A stretch of DNA of 62,874 bases from NCBI GenBank assembly GCA_017857235.1, contig JAFMDN010000005.1:1-62874 (forward strand), in the 5' to 3' direction. Below the pieces are notes generated by a model. That model did no database searches. It was not told where the DNA came from and worked only from the letters and a program-made list of their open reading frames with translations. Position numbers and translations under genes: made by a program. The stretch's first letter is position 1. Each line of letters begins with the position of its first letter. Origin of the DNA: Methanobacteriota archaeon (lineage in GTDB: Archaea > Thermoplasmatota > Thermoplasmata > Thermoplasmatales > GCA-001856825). Shown piece after piece: positions 9,380 through 20,300 of the stretch.

Positions 9380-12034
9380 ATGTCTTCGGAACTAGAAATT
9401 AATGGTAAGAAATTTAAATTTTTTTCATTTGAATCTCTTGATAAGGAGAAAGTTAGTAAGCTTCCATATACAAAGAAAATAGTATTGGAGAATCTATTAA
9501 GGCATTTGGGTAATGGGATTGTTACACAGGATGACATAGATAACTTCCTCTCCGGTAAAAAAGTGGAAATTCCCTATTATCCTTCAAGAGTAATTTTGCA
9601 AGATTATACCGGTGTGCCTGTAATTCTTGATATAGTAGCCATGAGAAATGCCTATTCGAGGAGAGGCAAAAACCCTGAAGACATAAACCCGGTAATTCCG
9701 GTAGATTTGGTGGCAGATCACTCGCTTCAGGTCGATAAATTTGGAACATCATTGGCCATACTAGAAAATAGAAAATTGGAATATGAAAGAAATAAAGAAA
9801 GGTACGCGCTGCTAAAATGGGCCCAGGAAAACTTCAGGAATATGAGAGTTGTCCCACCTGGAAATGGAATTGTCCACCAAGTAAATATCGAATTTTTAGC
9901 AGACGTAGTTTCAAATAGGGATGGAGTAGTATTCCCAGATACCGTAATTGGTACAGATTCCCATACAACCATGGTGAATGGAATTTCGGTCCTCGGATGG
10001 GGAGTGGGAGGTTTAGAGGCAGAGGCAGTCATAGTGGGCGAACCTTCCTATATACTTGTTCCAGAAGTTGTTGGTGTTAAATTATTAAATGCACCAAGAG
10101 AGGGGGTTACAGCTACTGATATAGTACTATCCATTACTGAATTTTTAAGGAAAAATAATGTAGTAGGGAAATTTGTAGAATTTTACGGGCCTGGACTATC
10201 TTATTTAACCACGCAAGACAAATCTACCATTGCAAATATGGCTCCAGAATATGGTGCTACTGTTGGATTCTTCCCTTTGACTGAAGATACATTAGACTAT
10301 TTATATAAAACTGGCAGAGACGAAGAGCACATTGAATTAATCAGGGAATATGGTAAAAAAATTGGCTTGTTCTATGATGGAAGTGATAAGGAATACGATA
10401 GGTACCTCGAATTTGATCTTTCATCAGTAGAACCAAGTATAGCAGGTCCTGCAAATCCAGAAGATAGAATACCTCTAAATGAAAACAAAATTTTAAACAA
10501 TCTAATTAATGAAACCATAATAAAAGAAAGAGGAAGCAATGAAAGGAAATCCAAAATATTGAGAATAAATGGCAACTTAGATGAACTTAAGGATGGTTCT
10601 GTGGTTATTGCTGCCATAACTTCGTGTACAAACACATCTAATCCAGATGTATTGGTAGGAGCTGCTCTACTGGCTAAAAATGCAGTGGAAAGAGGGCTAA
10701 GGACAAAATATTACGTGAAAACCAGTTTTGCTCCAGGGAGCCCAGTAGTATCGGAGTATTTGAGAAGATCTGGATTAATGCCGTATTTGGAGGCTTTAGG
10801 GTTCCATATAGTTGGTTTTGGATGCACGACATGTATAGGTAATGCAGGTCCATTAATACCAGAGGTGGAGCAAGCTATCAAGAGTGAGAAAATTTATACA
10901 GCTGCAGTCCTAAGCGGAAATAGAAATTTTGAAGGCAGAATAAACCCATACGTTAAGGGAGCATTTTTGGCTTCTCCATTGCTTGTGGTGGCTTATGCCA
11001 TATCAGGAAGGATAGATATAGATTTCTATAATGAGCCTTTAGGATATGACCCTAATGGAAATCCAGTTTATCTGAGAGACATTTGGCCTGAGAAAAAGGA
11101 AATAAGGAAATACGAGGACATGTTTATAAGTAGAGACCTATATATTGAAAGAAAAAAGAGGATATTCGAGGGAGTAAAGGAATGGAAAGATCTAGAAATT
11201 CCAAAGGGGAATGTGTATGAATTTGATGAGAGATCCACGTATATCTTGGAGCCACCCTGGTTTGAGAACATCAAAAAGATAGGAAATGTCAAGGATGCAA
11301 GAATTTTGGCAATTTTCGGAGACAGAATAACCACTGATCATATATCTCCAGCCGGGAACATTGTAACAGATCTTGAGAAATATAGAAAAATATGGGATGA
11401 ATTTAAGAAGATCGGACCAAAAGCCTTGGAAACCGTAGAAATACCTGCAGCAAAATATCTAATGGAAAGAGGAGTCCCTCCCGATGAATTCAATACATAT
11501 GGTGCCAGGAGGGGAAATCACGAGGTAATGGTTAGAGGTGGCTTTGCTAATGTAAAAATTAGAAATTTGATTGTGGATAAGCAGGGAGGATATACTATAC
11601 ATTACCCGGATGGAAAGCTTATGACCATATTTGATGCTTCGATGGAATATCAAAAAGAAGGTAGGGAGTTAGTCGTAGTTGCGGGAAAAATGTATGGTGC
11701 TGGTAGTAGCAGGGATTGGGCTGCCAAGGCTCCTTATCTACTTGGGGTCAGGGCCATCATAGCTGAAAGCTTTGAGAGAATCCACAGGAGTAATCTTGCT
11801 GCTATGGGGATCTTACCTATAGAAGCCAAAACATCAGATATTAAGCTGAAAGGAAACGAGATTGTTTCCATCGAAATAGAGAAATTGGTTCCTGGTGCCA
11901 AGGTCACAATAAAGTTCAAAGGTGAGAATGATACGGTTTTGGAAGGCAAGCTTAGGCTTGATACTGAGGCCGAGATTCAATATGGAGAAAATGGAAACAT
12001 ATTAAATTATACATTAGGGAAATTATTAAAATAA
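9380..12034 (+). CDS. acnA: Aconitate hydratase (AcnA/IRP type)
   Basis: 884 aa; VFPDTVIGTDSHTTMVNGISVLGWGVGGLEAEAVIVG, ITSCTNTSNPDVLVGAALLAKNAV, GAGSSRDWAAKAPYLLGVRAIIAESFERIHRSNLAAMGILPI. Confidence 0.98.
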   Translation: MSSELEINGKKFKFFSFESLDKEKVSKLPYTKKIVLENLLRHLGNGIVTQDDIDNFLSGKKVEIPYYPSRVILQDYTGVPVILDIVAMRNAYSRRGKNPEDINPVIPVDLVADHSLQVDKFGTSLAILENRKLEYERNKERYALLKWAQENFRNMRVVPPGNGIVHQVNIEFLADVVSNRDGVVFPDTVIGTDSHTTMVNGISVLGWGVGGLEAEAVIVGEPSYILVPEVVGVKLLNAPREGVTATDIVLSITEFLRKNNVVGKFVEFYGPGLSYLTTQDKSTIANMAPEYGATVGFFPLTEDTLDYLYKTGRDEEHIELIREYGKKIGLFYDGSDKEYDRYLEFDLSSVEPSIAGPANPEDRIPLNENKILNNLINETIIKERGSNERKSKILRINGNLDELKDGSVVIAAITSCTNTSNPDVLVGAALLAKNAVERGLRTKYYVKTSFAPGSPVVSEYLRRSGLMPYLEALGFHIVGFGCTTCIGNAGPLIPEVEQAIKSEKIYTAAVLSGNRNFEGRINPYVKGAFLASPLLVVAYAISGRIDIDFYNEPLGYDPNGNPVYLRDIWPEKKEIRKYEDMFISRDLYIERKKRIFEGVKEWKDLEIPKGNVYEFDERSTYILEPPWFENIKKIGNVKDARILAIFGDRITTDHISPAGNIVTDLEKYRKIWDEFKKIGPKALETVEIPAAKYLMERGVPPDEFNTYGARRGNHEVMVRGGFANVKIRNLIVDKQGGYTIHYPDGKLMTIFDASMEYQKEGRELVVVAGKMYGAGSSRDWAAKAPYLLGVRAIIAESFERIHRSNLAAMGILPIEAKTSDIKLKGNEIVSIEIEKLVPGAKVTIKFKGENDTVLEGKLRLDTEAEIQYGENGNILNYTLGKLLK

Positions 12035-12054
12035 ATAAAATAATTCAAATAAAA

Positions 12055-13953
12055 TTATTTCTTCCTTTTTCTAATTATTACCAGAGATACAGCAATAATG
12101 AGTATCAAAGCGAATGCAATTATAAATTCAGGGAGGTAATAACCTGAAGTTACTTTTTGGAGCCCTGTATAATTAACGTTAACGTTAAAATTGTATACTT
12201 CAAAGAAAGCATAAGGTGAATTATTGAGTCTGTATGATATGAAGAGCTGTGATGGATATTGGCCTATAGAAGTGGAGGATCTAACGTCAATTATAAAAGT
12301 TATTATAAGGGAATGTCCAGGCTGTAGGCTTCCAAAGGTGATATTATCCGCTGTCAGATAACCGAGGGCATTGGAAGATGGTACATCAATATAGAATACA
12401 TCTGGGGTTAAGAGATGTATGTTAATACCGTATATGGTTTCGGGCCCGTAATTCGTCAATTTAAAAACAAAGAGGTTTTTGTTAGAACCAGGATAAACTG
12501 TTGGGATACTGTATGTCATGTTTAGCACTGGTGCAGGCAGGACATTTACATATAGGGAAAAATTTCCAAATGTTGTGGAAAGAACAATTGAATAATTTCC
12601 GCTCATATTTTTAGTCGATATAACATATGTGAGGTTTAATATTTGACCAGGAGCAACCAAGGGGAAATGGTATTGTATTTGAGATATATTGAACATATCT
12701 GAGCTTGCTGTTACATTGAAATTCCTTGCAAAAGCATTGCCTGAATTTACAAATATCGCTTTTAAAATTACATATTGTTCATTTTCATATACCCACATCG
12801 GTTCAGTGTAATATGTAACAAGATTAATCTTTGGGGCTCCAGAGATTACCACTTGGAAGGATAAGGTTTTCCAACTGCCATTATAGTAAATATTAATTGA
12901 TTCGTTGGCAACATAAGCTGATCCAGTTATGTTTACTATAAAATTTAATGGCAAAATACCGTAAGATGGTATTGCGCTAATGTTTATATGCTGTACTGCT
13001 CCTGTTAATGGATATTTGGGATGAAAAACAACGGTTACATTTGTAGCAGGAACAACGGAAGCATCTTCAATATACAAAGTTAATGGTACACCATTTAATC
13101 CCTTGGATGGTGCTACATTGCCAAGATTTATGTAAGATTGAGATATTTTTATAGATGGATAACCTGCTAGGAATAATGAAAAGGTTAAGTTTCTCTTGAT
13201 ACCATTGTTATAGGTTATGGATAAATTCTGTTTTATCTTCTCTGTTGCATTACCAATGTTTACAAGAAAAGTGACCGGAATAGCACTATATTGTGGAATC
13301 CCGGAAATAGGCACCAATTGATTGAAACCACTCAGGGGGTATGATGGAGTAAAGTTCACACTTAAGTTAAATGCAGGTGAGTTTCCCATGTTTTCAATTA
13401 TAACGGTGATAGGAACATTGTTCATGAAGGAAGTGGCATAGATTGAGTTATTTTTAGTGCCAAAGAATGCATTGGCAATAACGGGTTCGGCATAACCGAG
13501 TACGGGTACTATGAAGGGTACTGTACCGTTATATGAAGATGTAGACGTTTCATAAGAATAGTCTAAATACATTTGGTAATATCCAGTGGGTGTTTGAGGG
13601 CTTATATTTAATAGTTGGATAATACTGAAATTTTCTCCAGGATTTGCCTCTGGAATATTGTAATAATCTCTTACATCCCTGTTCGGGCCATGGATGTAAC
13701 TGTAATTAAAATATTGGTTGTAGGTAGCGTTTACGGACACATTAAGATTATAAATTGTTGAAGGTGTTTCTACCACGAAATTAACAACAAGTGGGACATT
13801 GTTCATACCAGGTTCCACAAGCTGCGGATTCTCAAGGCTAAACCAACCAGACCTATCTACCACAATGCTGGCAGGGGACTGGCTATAAACAAAACCTAGG
13901 CTACTAATTATAATTAATCCCATTAAAACAAATCCAGCTATTTTCTCATTCAT
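12055..13953 (-). CDS. Secreted, C-terminally membrane-anchored CARDB/COG1361-like protein
   Basis: N-terminal signal-like segment, repeated Ig-like blocks with NxS/T sequons, C-terminal TM FIIAFALILIIAVSLVIIRKRKK. Confidence 0.75.
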   Translation of the reverse strand: MNEKIAGFVLMGLIIISSLGFVYSQSPASIVVDRSGWFSLENPQLVEPGMNNVPLVVNFVVETPSTIYNLNVSVNATYNQYFNYSYIHGPNRDVRDYYNIPEANPGENFSIIQLLNISPQTPTGYYQMYLDYSYETSTSSYNGTVPFIVPVLGYAEPVIANAFFGTKNNSIYATSFMNNVPITVIIENMGNSPAFNLSVNFTPSYPLSGFNQLVPISGIPQYSAIPVTFLVNIGNATEKIKQNLSITYNNGIKRNLTFSLFLAGYPSIKISQSYINLGNVAPSKGLNGVPLTLYIEDASVVPATNVTVVFHPKYPLTGAVQHINISAIPSYGILPLNFIVNITGSAYVANESINIYYNGSWKTLSFQVVISGAPKINLVTYYTEPMWVYENEQYVILKAIFVNSGNAFARNFNVTASSDMFNISQIQYHFPLVAPGQILNLTYVISTKNMSGNYSIVLSTTFGNFSLYVNVLPAPVLNMTYSIPTVYPGSNKNLFVFKLTNYGPETIYGINIHLLTPDVFYIDVPSSNALGYLTADNITFGSLQPGHSLIITFIIDVRSSTSIGQYPSQLFISYRLNNSPYAFFEVYNFNVNVNYTGLQKVTSGYYLPEFIIAFALILIIAVSLVIIRKRKK

Positions 13954-15400
13954 TAAATTTCACCTCTTTTTTCTCAGATATCCTCACATTATCCATGAGG
14001 AGCGTAAATATTAAGGAAATCAACATGGTCATAAAACCAATAGTATAAATATAACCAAAGGCCAGAGAAGATGGGAAATCTGCGAAAATGGGAATAAATG
14101 GTAAACCTAAGAAATTGGACGGAAGAAATCCAACCATTGCCGGTTGGACAAAATTTGTTTCAATTGCCCCAGCAATTGCAGGGGATAGACTGCTTCCTAT
14201 ATTTCTAAAAACAGTATTCATTCCAGTTACCTGTCCTGTATCTCCTCTTGGGGCAGAAACTATTATGGTATTGATTATTCCGACAAAAACAAAGGAAGTT
14301 CCAGATCCTATAAATGCTGCATCTTCTGTGATCGCTGTAACAGAACCACGATTGAAATAAAGTAACAAGAATGCAAATAGCATTATGACTGTTCCTATAA
14401 TAACTGAAACCTTAGGTCCATATTTCCTTACTACTAATGCTGCTATTGGTGCAACAACTATACCTAATAAGGATGCAGGAACCATAACTAAGCCTGAAGT
14501 GAAAATATCCTTTCCAAATCCGGCAGGTGGAGGGTCCTGAAGTATGGGCGGAATTGAATAAAACAGATAGAACATTCCACCAGATGCAAAAAGGCCTGCT
14601 AAGTTTGGGAGCATTATGTTTTTTTGTTTCAAGAGGTTGATATTTATAAATGGTTCGTCCACTGTTCTCTCATAAAATATGAATAAAAATAATGCGGTTG
14701 CACCCAGGAAAACTAAAGATAATATTAAAGGGGAGGTCCAACCCCAATAAACCCCTTCGGAAAGTACTAAAATGATAGACACGATGAAAATTGAAATAAG
14801 TGAAATACCTCCAAAATCAATCTTTTCCTTTTTTCTATATGGCGACTCTTCAAGAAGAATTAAGGCCGCTATAAAAAGTCCAATGGCAACAGGTACTGCT
14901 GAATGGTATGACCACTGCCAGTCAAAATTCTGAGTAATCCAAGCACCTACCACTAGCCCAATAGAAGCACCAATGGTAAAGGTTGCGGATATTATCCCTT
15001 GGGCCAGGGGAAGTTCCTCTTTAGGCAATTCATCATTTAGTAGGGAAAATGCCACAGGTAACATACCCATCCCTAATCCCTGTATTGTTCTAATAGCAAT
15101 AAACTGAGTTAAATTCTGAGCAAAGCCACCGAAAGAAACGGCAATTGCATAAATTAGTGATAGTATTACAAAGATTCTTTTCTTTCCATAAATATCAGCA
15201 AGCTTACCGAATATAGCCGCTGAAATAGTTCCGCTTATTAGATATGAGGTTATGATCCATGATAAACTATCATAATCAGCATTAAAGAATTTGGATAGAA
15301 CAGGTAAAGCCGGGGTAACCATGGTTTCCACATACATTATTAAAGTCCCGGCCATGGCCATAATAGCAATTGTGGTCTTTGTCCTAGTGGTGAAAGCCAT
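13946..15400 (-). CDS. MFS transporter, DHA2 (EmrB/QacA-like) family
   Basis: ALPVLSKFFNADYDSLSWIITSYLISGTISAAIFGKLADIYGKKRIFVI...IQGLGMGMLPVAFSLLNDELPKEE. Confidence 0.92.
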   Translation of the reverse strand: MAFTTRTKTTIAIMAMAGTLIMYVETMVTPALPVLSKFFNADYDSLSWIITSYLISGTISAAIFGKLADIYGKKRIFVILSLIYAIAVSFGGFAQNLTQFIAIRTIQGLGMGMLPVAFSLLNDELPKEELPLAQGIISATFTIGASIGLVVGAWITQNFDWQWSYHSAVPVAIGLFIAALILLEESPYRKKEKIDFGGISLISIFIVSIILVLSEGVYWGWTSPLILSLVFLGATALFLFIFYERTVDEPFININLLKQKNIMLPNLAGLFASGGMFYLFYSIPPILQDPPPAGFGKDIFTSGLVMVPASLLGIVVAPIAALVVRKYGPKVSVIIGTVIMLFAFLLLYFNRGSVTAITEDAAFIGSGTSFVFVGIINTIIVSAPRGDTGQVTGMNTVFRNIGSSLSPAIAGAIETNFVQPAMVGFLPSNFLGLPFIPIFADFPSSLAFGYIYTIGFMTMLISLIFTLLMDNVRISEKKEVKFNE

Positions 15401-15876
15401 TAGGCGAGTACCTCCTTAGAAATCTCAAAGAATCTTTTAAGTTTATCATCCCCTTTTCTTTCAAATAAAATGAATAATCTAACTATTATATAATTCAAGT
15501 CATTGCCGTATTCTTCAACAAATTCTATAACATCTTTCACGAAGTTTTCACTCAGTAAATCCTCATTATTTATTGCTTCAGAACCAAGTAAATCCTCTTT
15601 AGTTAAATTTTCTAACAGATCATTCCTCAACTTTTCTCTGATTGTTCTAATCGATTCAAGATAAACTCTTCCTTTCTCTGTTATCCTGTATTTTTTATAT
15701 CTTCCCTCTTTATAGTTTTCAATATATCCTAATTGTTCGAGCCTCCTTAAAGCGGGTAATATGGTTCCATTTGAAGCTCTCTTTTTGGAATTTCCAAATA
15801 TTTTACTCATACTATAGAGAGTTTCATCACCGTTGTTGAGGACCCCTAATATCCTTATGGAATATGTTAGATTCAT
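15400..15876 (-). CDS. PadR family transcriptional regulator
   Basis: IRILGVLNNGDETLYSMSKIFGNSKKRASNGTILPALRRLEQLGYIENYKEGRYKKYRITEKGRVYL. Confidence 0.85.
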   Translation of the reverse strand: MNLTYSIRILGVLNNGDETLYSMSKIFGNSKKRASNGTILPALRRLEQLGYIENYKEGRYKKYRITEKGRVYLESIRTIREKLRNDLLENLTKEDLLGSEAINNEDLLSENFVKDVIEFVEEYGNDLNYIIVRLFILFERKGDDKLKRFFEISKEVLA

Positions 15877-15894
15877 ATGTCGATTTCGACATAT
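15875..15894. promoter_or_regulatory. Perfect inverted repeat ATATGTCGA-TT-TCGACATAT, candidate PadR operator
   Basis: 9-bp arms, 2-bp centre; contains ATGT-N8-ACAT; overlaps the start codon of the PadR gene. Confidence 0.8.
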
Positions 15895-15980
15895 TTATCT
15901 CATACAAATAGTTTCTATTACTATTAAAGAGAATAGGCTAGTAAAGGAAAATATATTAAACGAGCAAAATATATTAAATT

Positions 15981-16484
15981 ATGGATGTGGATTTATTCGT
16001 AAAGGAGCTCTTAAAGGAGTATGCAGATCAGAAACAATTGATACAGTTATATCACGAAACAATGTTTGCAATACTTGAGAGCTCCAGACCCGGACAATCC
16101 AATACAAATCTAGTGATCGAAGTAGTCAATGAGCTCAGGAATATTCTGCCTTCAGAGATAGAAAATATTAAAATAATCCACAAGCTAATTGAAAAATATG
16201 GCTATATGAATGCAGGTCATCTTTATGAAATGGAAAATTTAGTTCCAAATTGCAGAATAGTTTCCCCTAAAGATATATCTAAAGGTGGTATGGGAGAATT
16301 GATTAGTAATCTATCAAGAGCCGAAATATGTACGAATGAGTATCTTAGAAAAATCACGAGGCAAGTTAACAATGGGGAAATTGTTAAAGACTTACAGAGT
16401 ATAGTAATCTCACATGAGAAGCATGTTGTAAGACTTCGAAAACTTTGGGATAAAATAGACTATTTAGGTATGGATATTTCTTAA
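15981..16484 (+). CDS. Conserved-looking helical protein, function unknown
   Basis: 167 aa helix-rich protein MDVDLFVKELLKEYADQKQLIQLYHETMF...; divergent from padR. Confidence 0.6.
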   Translation: MDVDLFVKELLKEYADQKQLIQLYHETMFAILESSRPGQSNTNLVIEVVNELRNILPSEIENIKIIHKLIEKYGYMNAGHLYEMENLVPNCRIVSPKDISKGGMGELISNLSRAEICTNEYLRKITRQVNNGEIVKDLQSIVISHEKHVVRLRKLWDKIDYLGMDIS

Positions 16485-17278
16485 ATATAAAAGTCTTTAT
16501 AATAATTCATAGAACTGTTAATGTTATCAATATCTACCCCCTCCTGCATAAGCATTTTAACCCTCCTGGGTACTGAATCAAGAGGTAAAACGAAATTGGG
16601 ATTATTTTCGTCTCCCGCGAAATCAGTTTCAAGAAAAAATCCTTTTTTGCCCCAAGGAGCTTTTCTTGCATTATCACGTGATGCAGGAACAGAGGGAATT
16701 ATCCCACAATTTAAATTATAAATAGGTTTTGAAAAATGTTTTACTATTTTTAAACTGCCACAACTTTTAGTCAGTTCATTAGAAAGCTGGCACATCCCTC
16801 TATCATCAAGTGATTCACTATGTATTATCAAAGGGATATTCTGGTCATGAGCTTCACAGGCTATCATTTTTAAAATTTCGTTGGCTTCTTCTTGGTATGT
16901 TCTTTCAACTTCAAAATGAAATCTCCCCACTTCCCCGATTGCATTAGCCTTGCCCTCGGAAATTAATTTTATTGCGTGTTTTGTAGCCATTCTATATATT
17001 TCAAAGATTTCTGTGGAATTAAAGATTTTATGCATAGCCAGTATATTAATGGGATAAGGACCGATTGTTACAATCACATCCAATCCGCTTTCACGTAAAA
17101 TCCTTGAAACTTTAATATTCCGTTCATATTCGGCAATGAAACATTCTAAATTAACACAATTTTCTGTTAAATTTATTAAGTTCAATGCAGTACCACCGCT
17201 TTTTTTATATCCTTGAACATAGAAATCAATAGATTCATTCTTGATATGGACGTGATTGTCAAATATGGTTAAATTCAT
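16481..17278 (-). CDS. TatD-like metal-dependent hydrolase
   Basis: MNLTIFDNHVHIKNES...ANAIGEVGRFHFEVERTYQEEANEILKMIACEAHDQNIPLIIHSES...GFFLETDFAGDENNP. Confidence 0.8.
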   Translation of the reverse strand: MNLTIFDNHVHIKNESIDFYVQGYKKSGGTALNLINLTENCVNLECFIAEYERNIKVSRILRESGLDVIVTIGPYPINILAMHKIFNSTEIFEIYRMATKHAIKLISEGKANAIGEVGRFHFEVERTYQEEANEILKMIACEAHDQNIPLIIHSESLDDRGMCQLSNELTKSCGSLKIVKHFSKPIYNLNCGIIPSVPASRDNARKAPWGKKGFFLETDFAGDENNPNFVLPLDSVPRRVKMLMQEGVDIDNINSSMNYYKDFYI

Positions 17279-17334
17279 AATTTCACTTAATTACATAGAA
17301 AATTGCTAAATAACTTTTATTAATAAGGCGAGAG

Positions 17335-20300
17335 ATGCTTGAATCACAATTTGAAAAATTCGGATATTTTATAGAAAGGAATTACAAGATCATTATAGCA
17401 ATTTGGATAGTTATTTTCATAATCTCAACCCCATTTGCAATAAAGGCTACAAGCATTGTAAATTACAATGTGGAATTTACAGGATCAAATCAGAATTCAC
17501 TTTCACAAAAGGCACAGGCAATATTGAATACAGAATTCAAAAATAATTCAGATCCAAATGGAACAGCGGTTGTTGTCTTCGTAAATAAATCATTCAATTC
17601 AACCATCTCTTATGAACTATGGGTTTATTTTAATTCAACATATAAAAATGGATTAAAGGGATCATCATATTCAAGCATTGTATCCCCCTATGAAATATAT
17701 TCGAGATTTCTCAACTCTATTGGTAATAGTACATACGTTTTCTATAAAAACGTTGAAAACATTTCGTTTAAGTTAAATTCATCCTTTTTGAAAATACAAA
17801 ACTTCAGTAAGCTCGTAAATAAAACATTTGAAAATATTAATTTGCTCGATAATCTCTATAAGGGAACTTACTTCAAATTAAAAAATGCCACAAATTCTCT
17901 CTATCTATTGATTTCAAAATATTATGAAGCAACTAACTTTTCAGCATTTGTAATTTATGGAATACCGCTAGCGTATGAGAACATATATATAAAAATAAGC
18001 CAAATGGAACCAAATTTAAGTAACTCAACCAAAGATTCAATGGCGCGGAACATATTTCTCAACGATACCCATAATTTGTATAATAATTCTCTGGGATTGA
18101 TTTATTTTAATTATTTTTATAATTATTGGAATAATAGCAGCGGTGAGATTAGTTTAAGATTAAACAATTCAATAACCAATGCATATTATTCAACCTCTGT
18201 CTTACTAAATACTACAGAATATGAAATATTTCAAAGCGTATTTGAAAACTTAAATCTGCAAAGTTACATGAGCAATATTACAAGAAATTCTGTAATCCTG
18301 AACATCACATATTCCCTTGGATACAATTATGGAAAGCAGAATCCTATTGTGTATAATGCCACTTTCCAAACTTTCGTAAACAAGGGAAATTTAACAACAC
18401 TAACATATAACTTAACCCTGAACTTTCTTAATGGAACTTCAAATGCAATTGAGGAATTATTTAATGAGAGCCCCCTTAATTTCTTAAACTACATAATTTC
18501 AGTTCCCATAAATAACTCAACAGTATCTATGCAGATTTTATCAAGTTCTATAGGGAATTATTTAAAGAATATCTCTGCATCACTAAATTTAAGCGCCAAT
18601 TATTTTATAAACATCTCAACAAGCAGTTCGTTCAATATATTGAAAATGTATTACGTAACAAAGGTTTACCCGGAATTAAATAAATTTTCTAATCTTACCC
18701 ACATGGATCCTAGGTTAATCGCATGGGAAATGTTAAACAACACAACACAAAACTATTCTTACATCACAAAGAATTTCGTTGTTTCACTTCTAAAATATTC
18801 ACCCTTTGCCCAATTAGGAAATTTTTCAGCACTACTAACAGACTCTATAATTACAAAGGGATATCTCACTGAATTAGCTCCTTATGGACCACAGAGTGTG
18901 GGGATATCTATTAATTATAGCCTTTATGGACTACTTATACCACCAAATTTTGGTGGTTTTACATTTATAATAACCTTCAATCAATCATCTCTAAACTCCA
19001 CACAGTTAACCATAGTTAACCAATATTTGAGCGATCTGCAATCAAATTTTCCTGAATTGACAATTTATTATACCGGTTCTGATGAAATAGCTCATGGTCT
19101 CGAAAAAATAGCTAATCAGAGCTTAATACAATCCATAATCATTGGAGTAATTATATCCATAATAATAGTGGGTTTATATTTTAGGTCAATAAAGCTCGCA
19201 TTCATTCCCATGGGTTTCTTTATATTTTCTATGACAATCACCCTTGCATTATCTTACATAATGTTCGGGTTGTTACAACATTCCTCTCTTTCGTTTATAG
19301 TAACTACATTAAGTGCAATATTAATCATGGGTTTGAGTACAGATTATAGCGTATATATTATAAATAGATACCTAAGGACATCTCAAGATGAAAGGGTTAA
19401 GACAACCGTGCAATGGGCAGGCCATGCAGTATTTACCTCAAGCGTCATAGTAATCATTTCCTATTTAGTCATGGCTTTATTTAACATTCCACTAATAGGC
19501 GATGGAGGTTATTTGAATGCCCTGGGAATCTTAATCACATTACTGGTAGCTTTAACTCTGCTTCCATCTTTCCTCCATTATTCACACGGTAAATCTGTCT
19601 TAAAACACAAATTTAATTTCAGCAAAGTCGCATCTATATCCAGAAATCACAAGTATATGTTCACAGCATTCCTGGTAATATTACTGGTAGCATCATTAAT
19701 AATCTATGAAATTACCCCTACGAGTTTCGATCTACTTTCTCTGATACCAAACAATCCCGGAAAAATTGGTTATTATCAAATTGTTAAATCCTATGGTTTT
19801 GATCCGTTTGACAATAATTATATAATACTGAAATTGCCTTATAAAATTCTGAATAACGGAACTTTCAATTCAACCGATTTGAAAATTGTACAGAGTTTTG
19901 ATTGGCAAATTCTCCAAAGCGGTTATATAAATAAAATAGAAACGGTTGATTATCCGTTTGGTAGCTATGTTGATTTATTATCACTCAACAGTTCATATCC
20001 GTCTTATCATATCATTGTAAACCAGTCGTATAGTTTCATTGGTAAATCTGCTTATTATGTTTTAATAAATATTTACCCAGTAAGTGTAAGCTTTTCTCAG
20101 AATGCAGTAAATAGTATGTCAAAACTAGATAAGTTAGTATCAGAGTTATCTAAAAATTATGGCATTAATTATTGGATCGGTGGTCCATCACAAAGCCTTT
20201 TAGATAGCTCCAATTTCATAAAGGCTTCTACCTATACCATAGTAGAAGTCCTTTCCATAATAATATTCGTTGTGTTAAGTTATCAACTATCAGCATTGCT

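Noticed and set aside
12035-12060. AAATAATT-caaata-AATTATTT dyad as a special regulatory element
   Set aside because: Lies between convergent aconitase and exoprotein genes; most simply an AT-rich termination region.
15833-16078. 81-aa ORF across the padR/15981 intergenic region
   Set aside because: It spans the palindromic operator and overlaps starts of both flanking genes; no domain or coding character.
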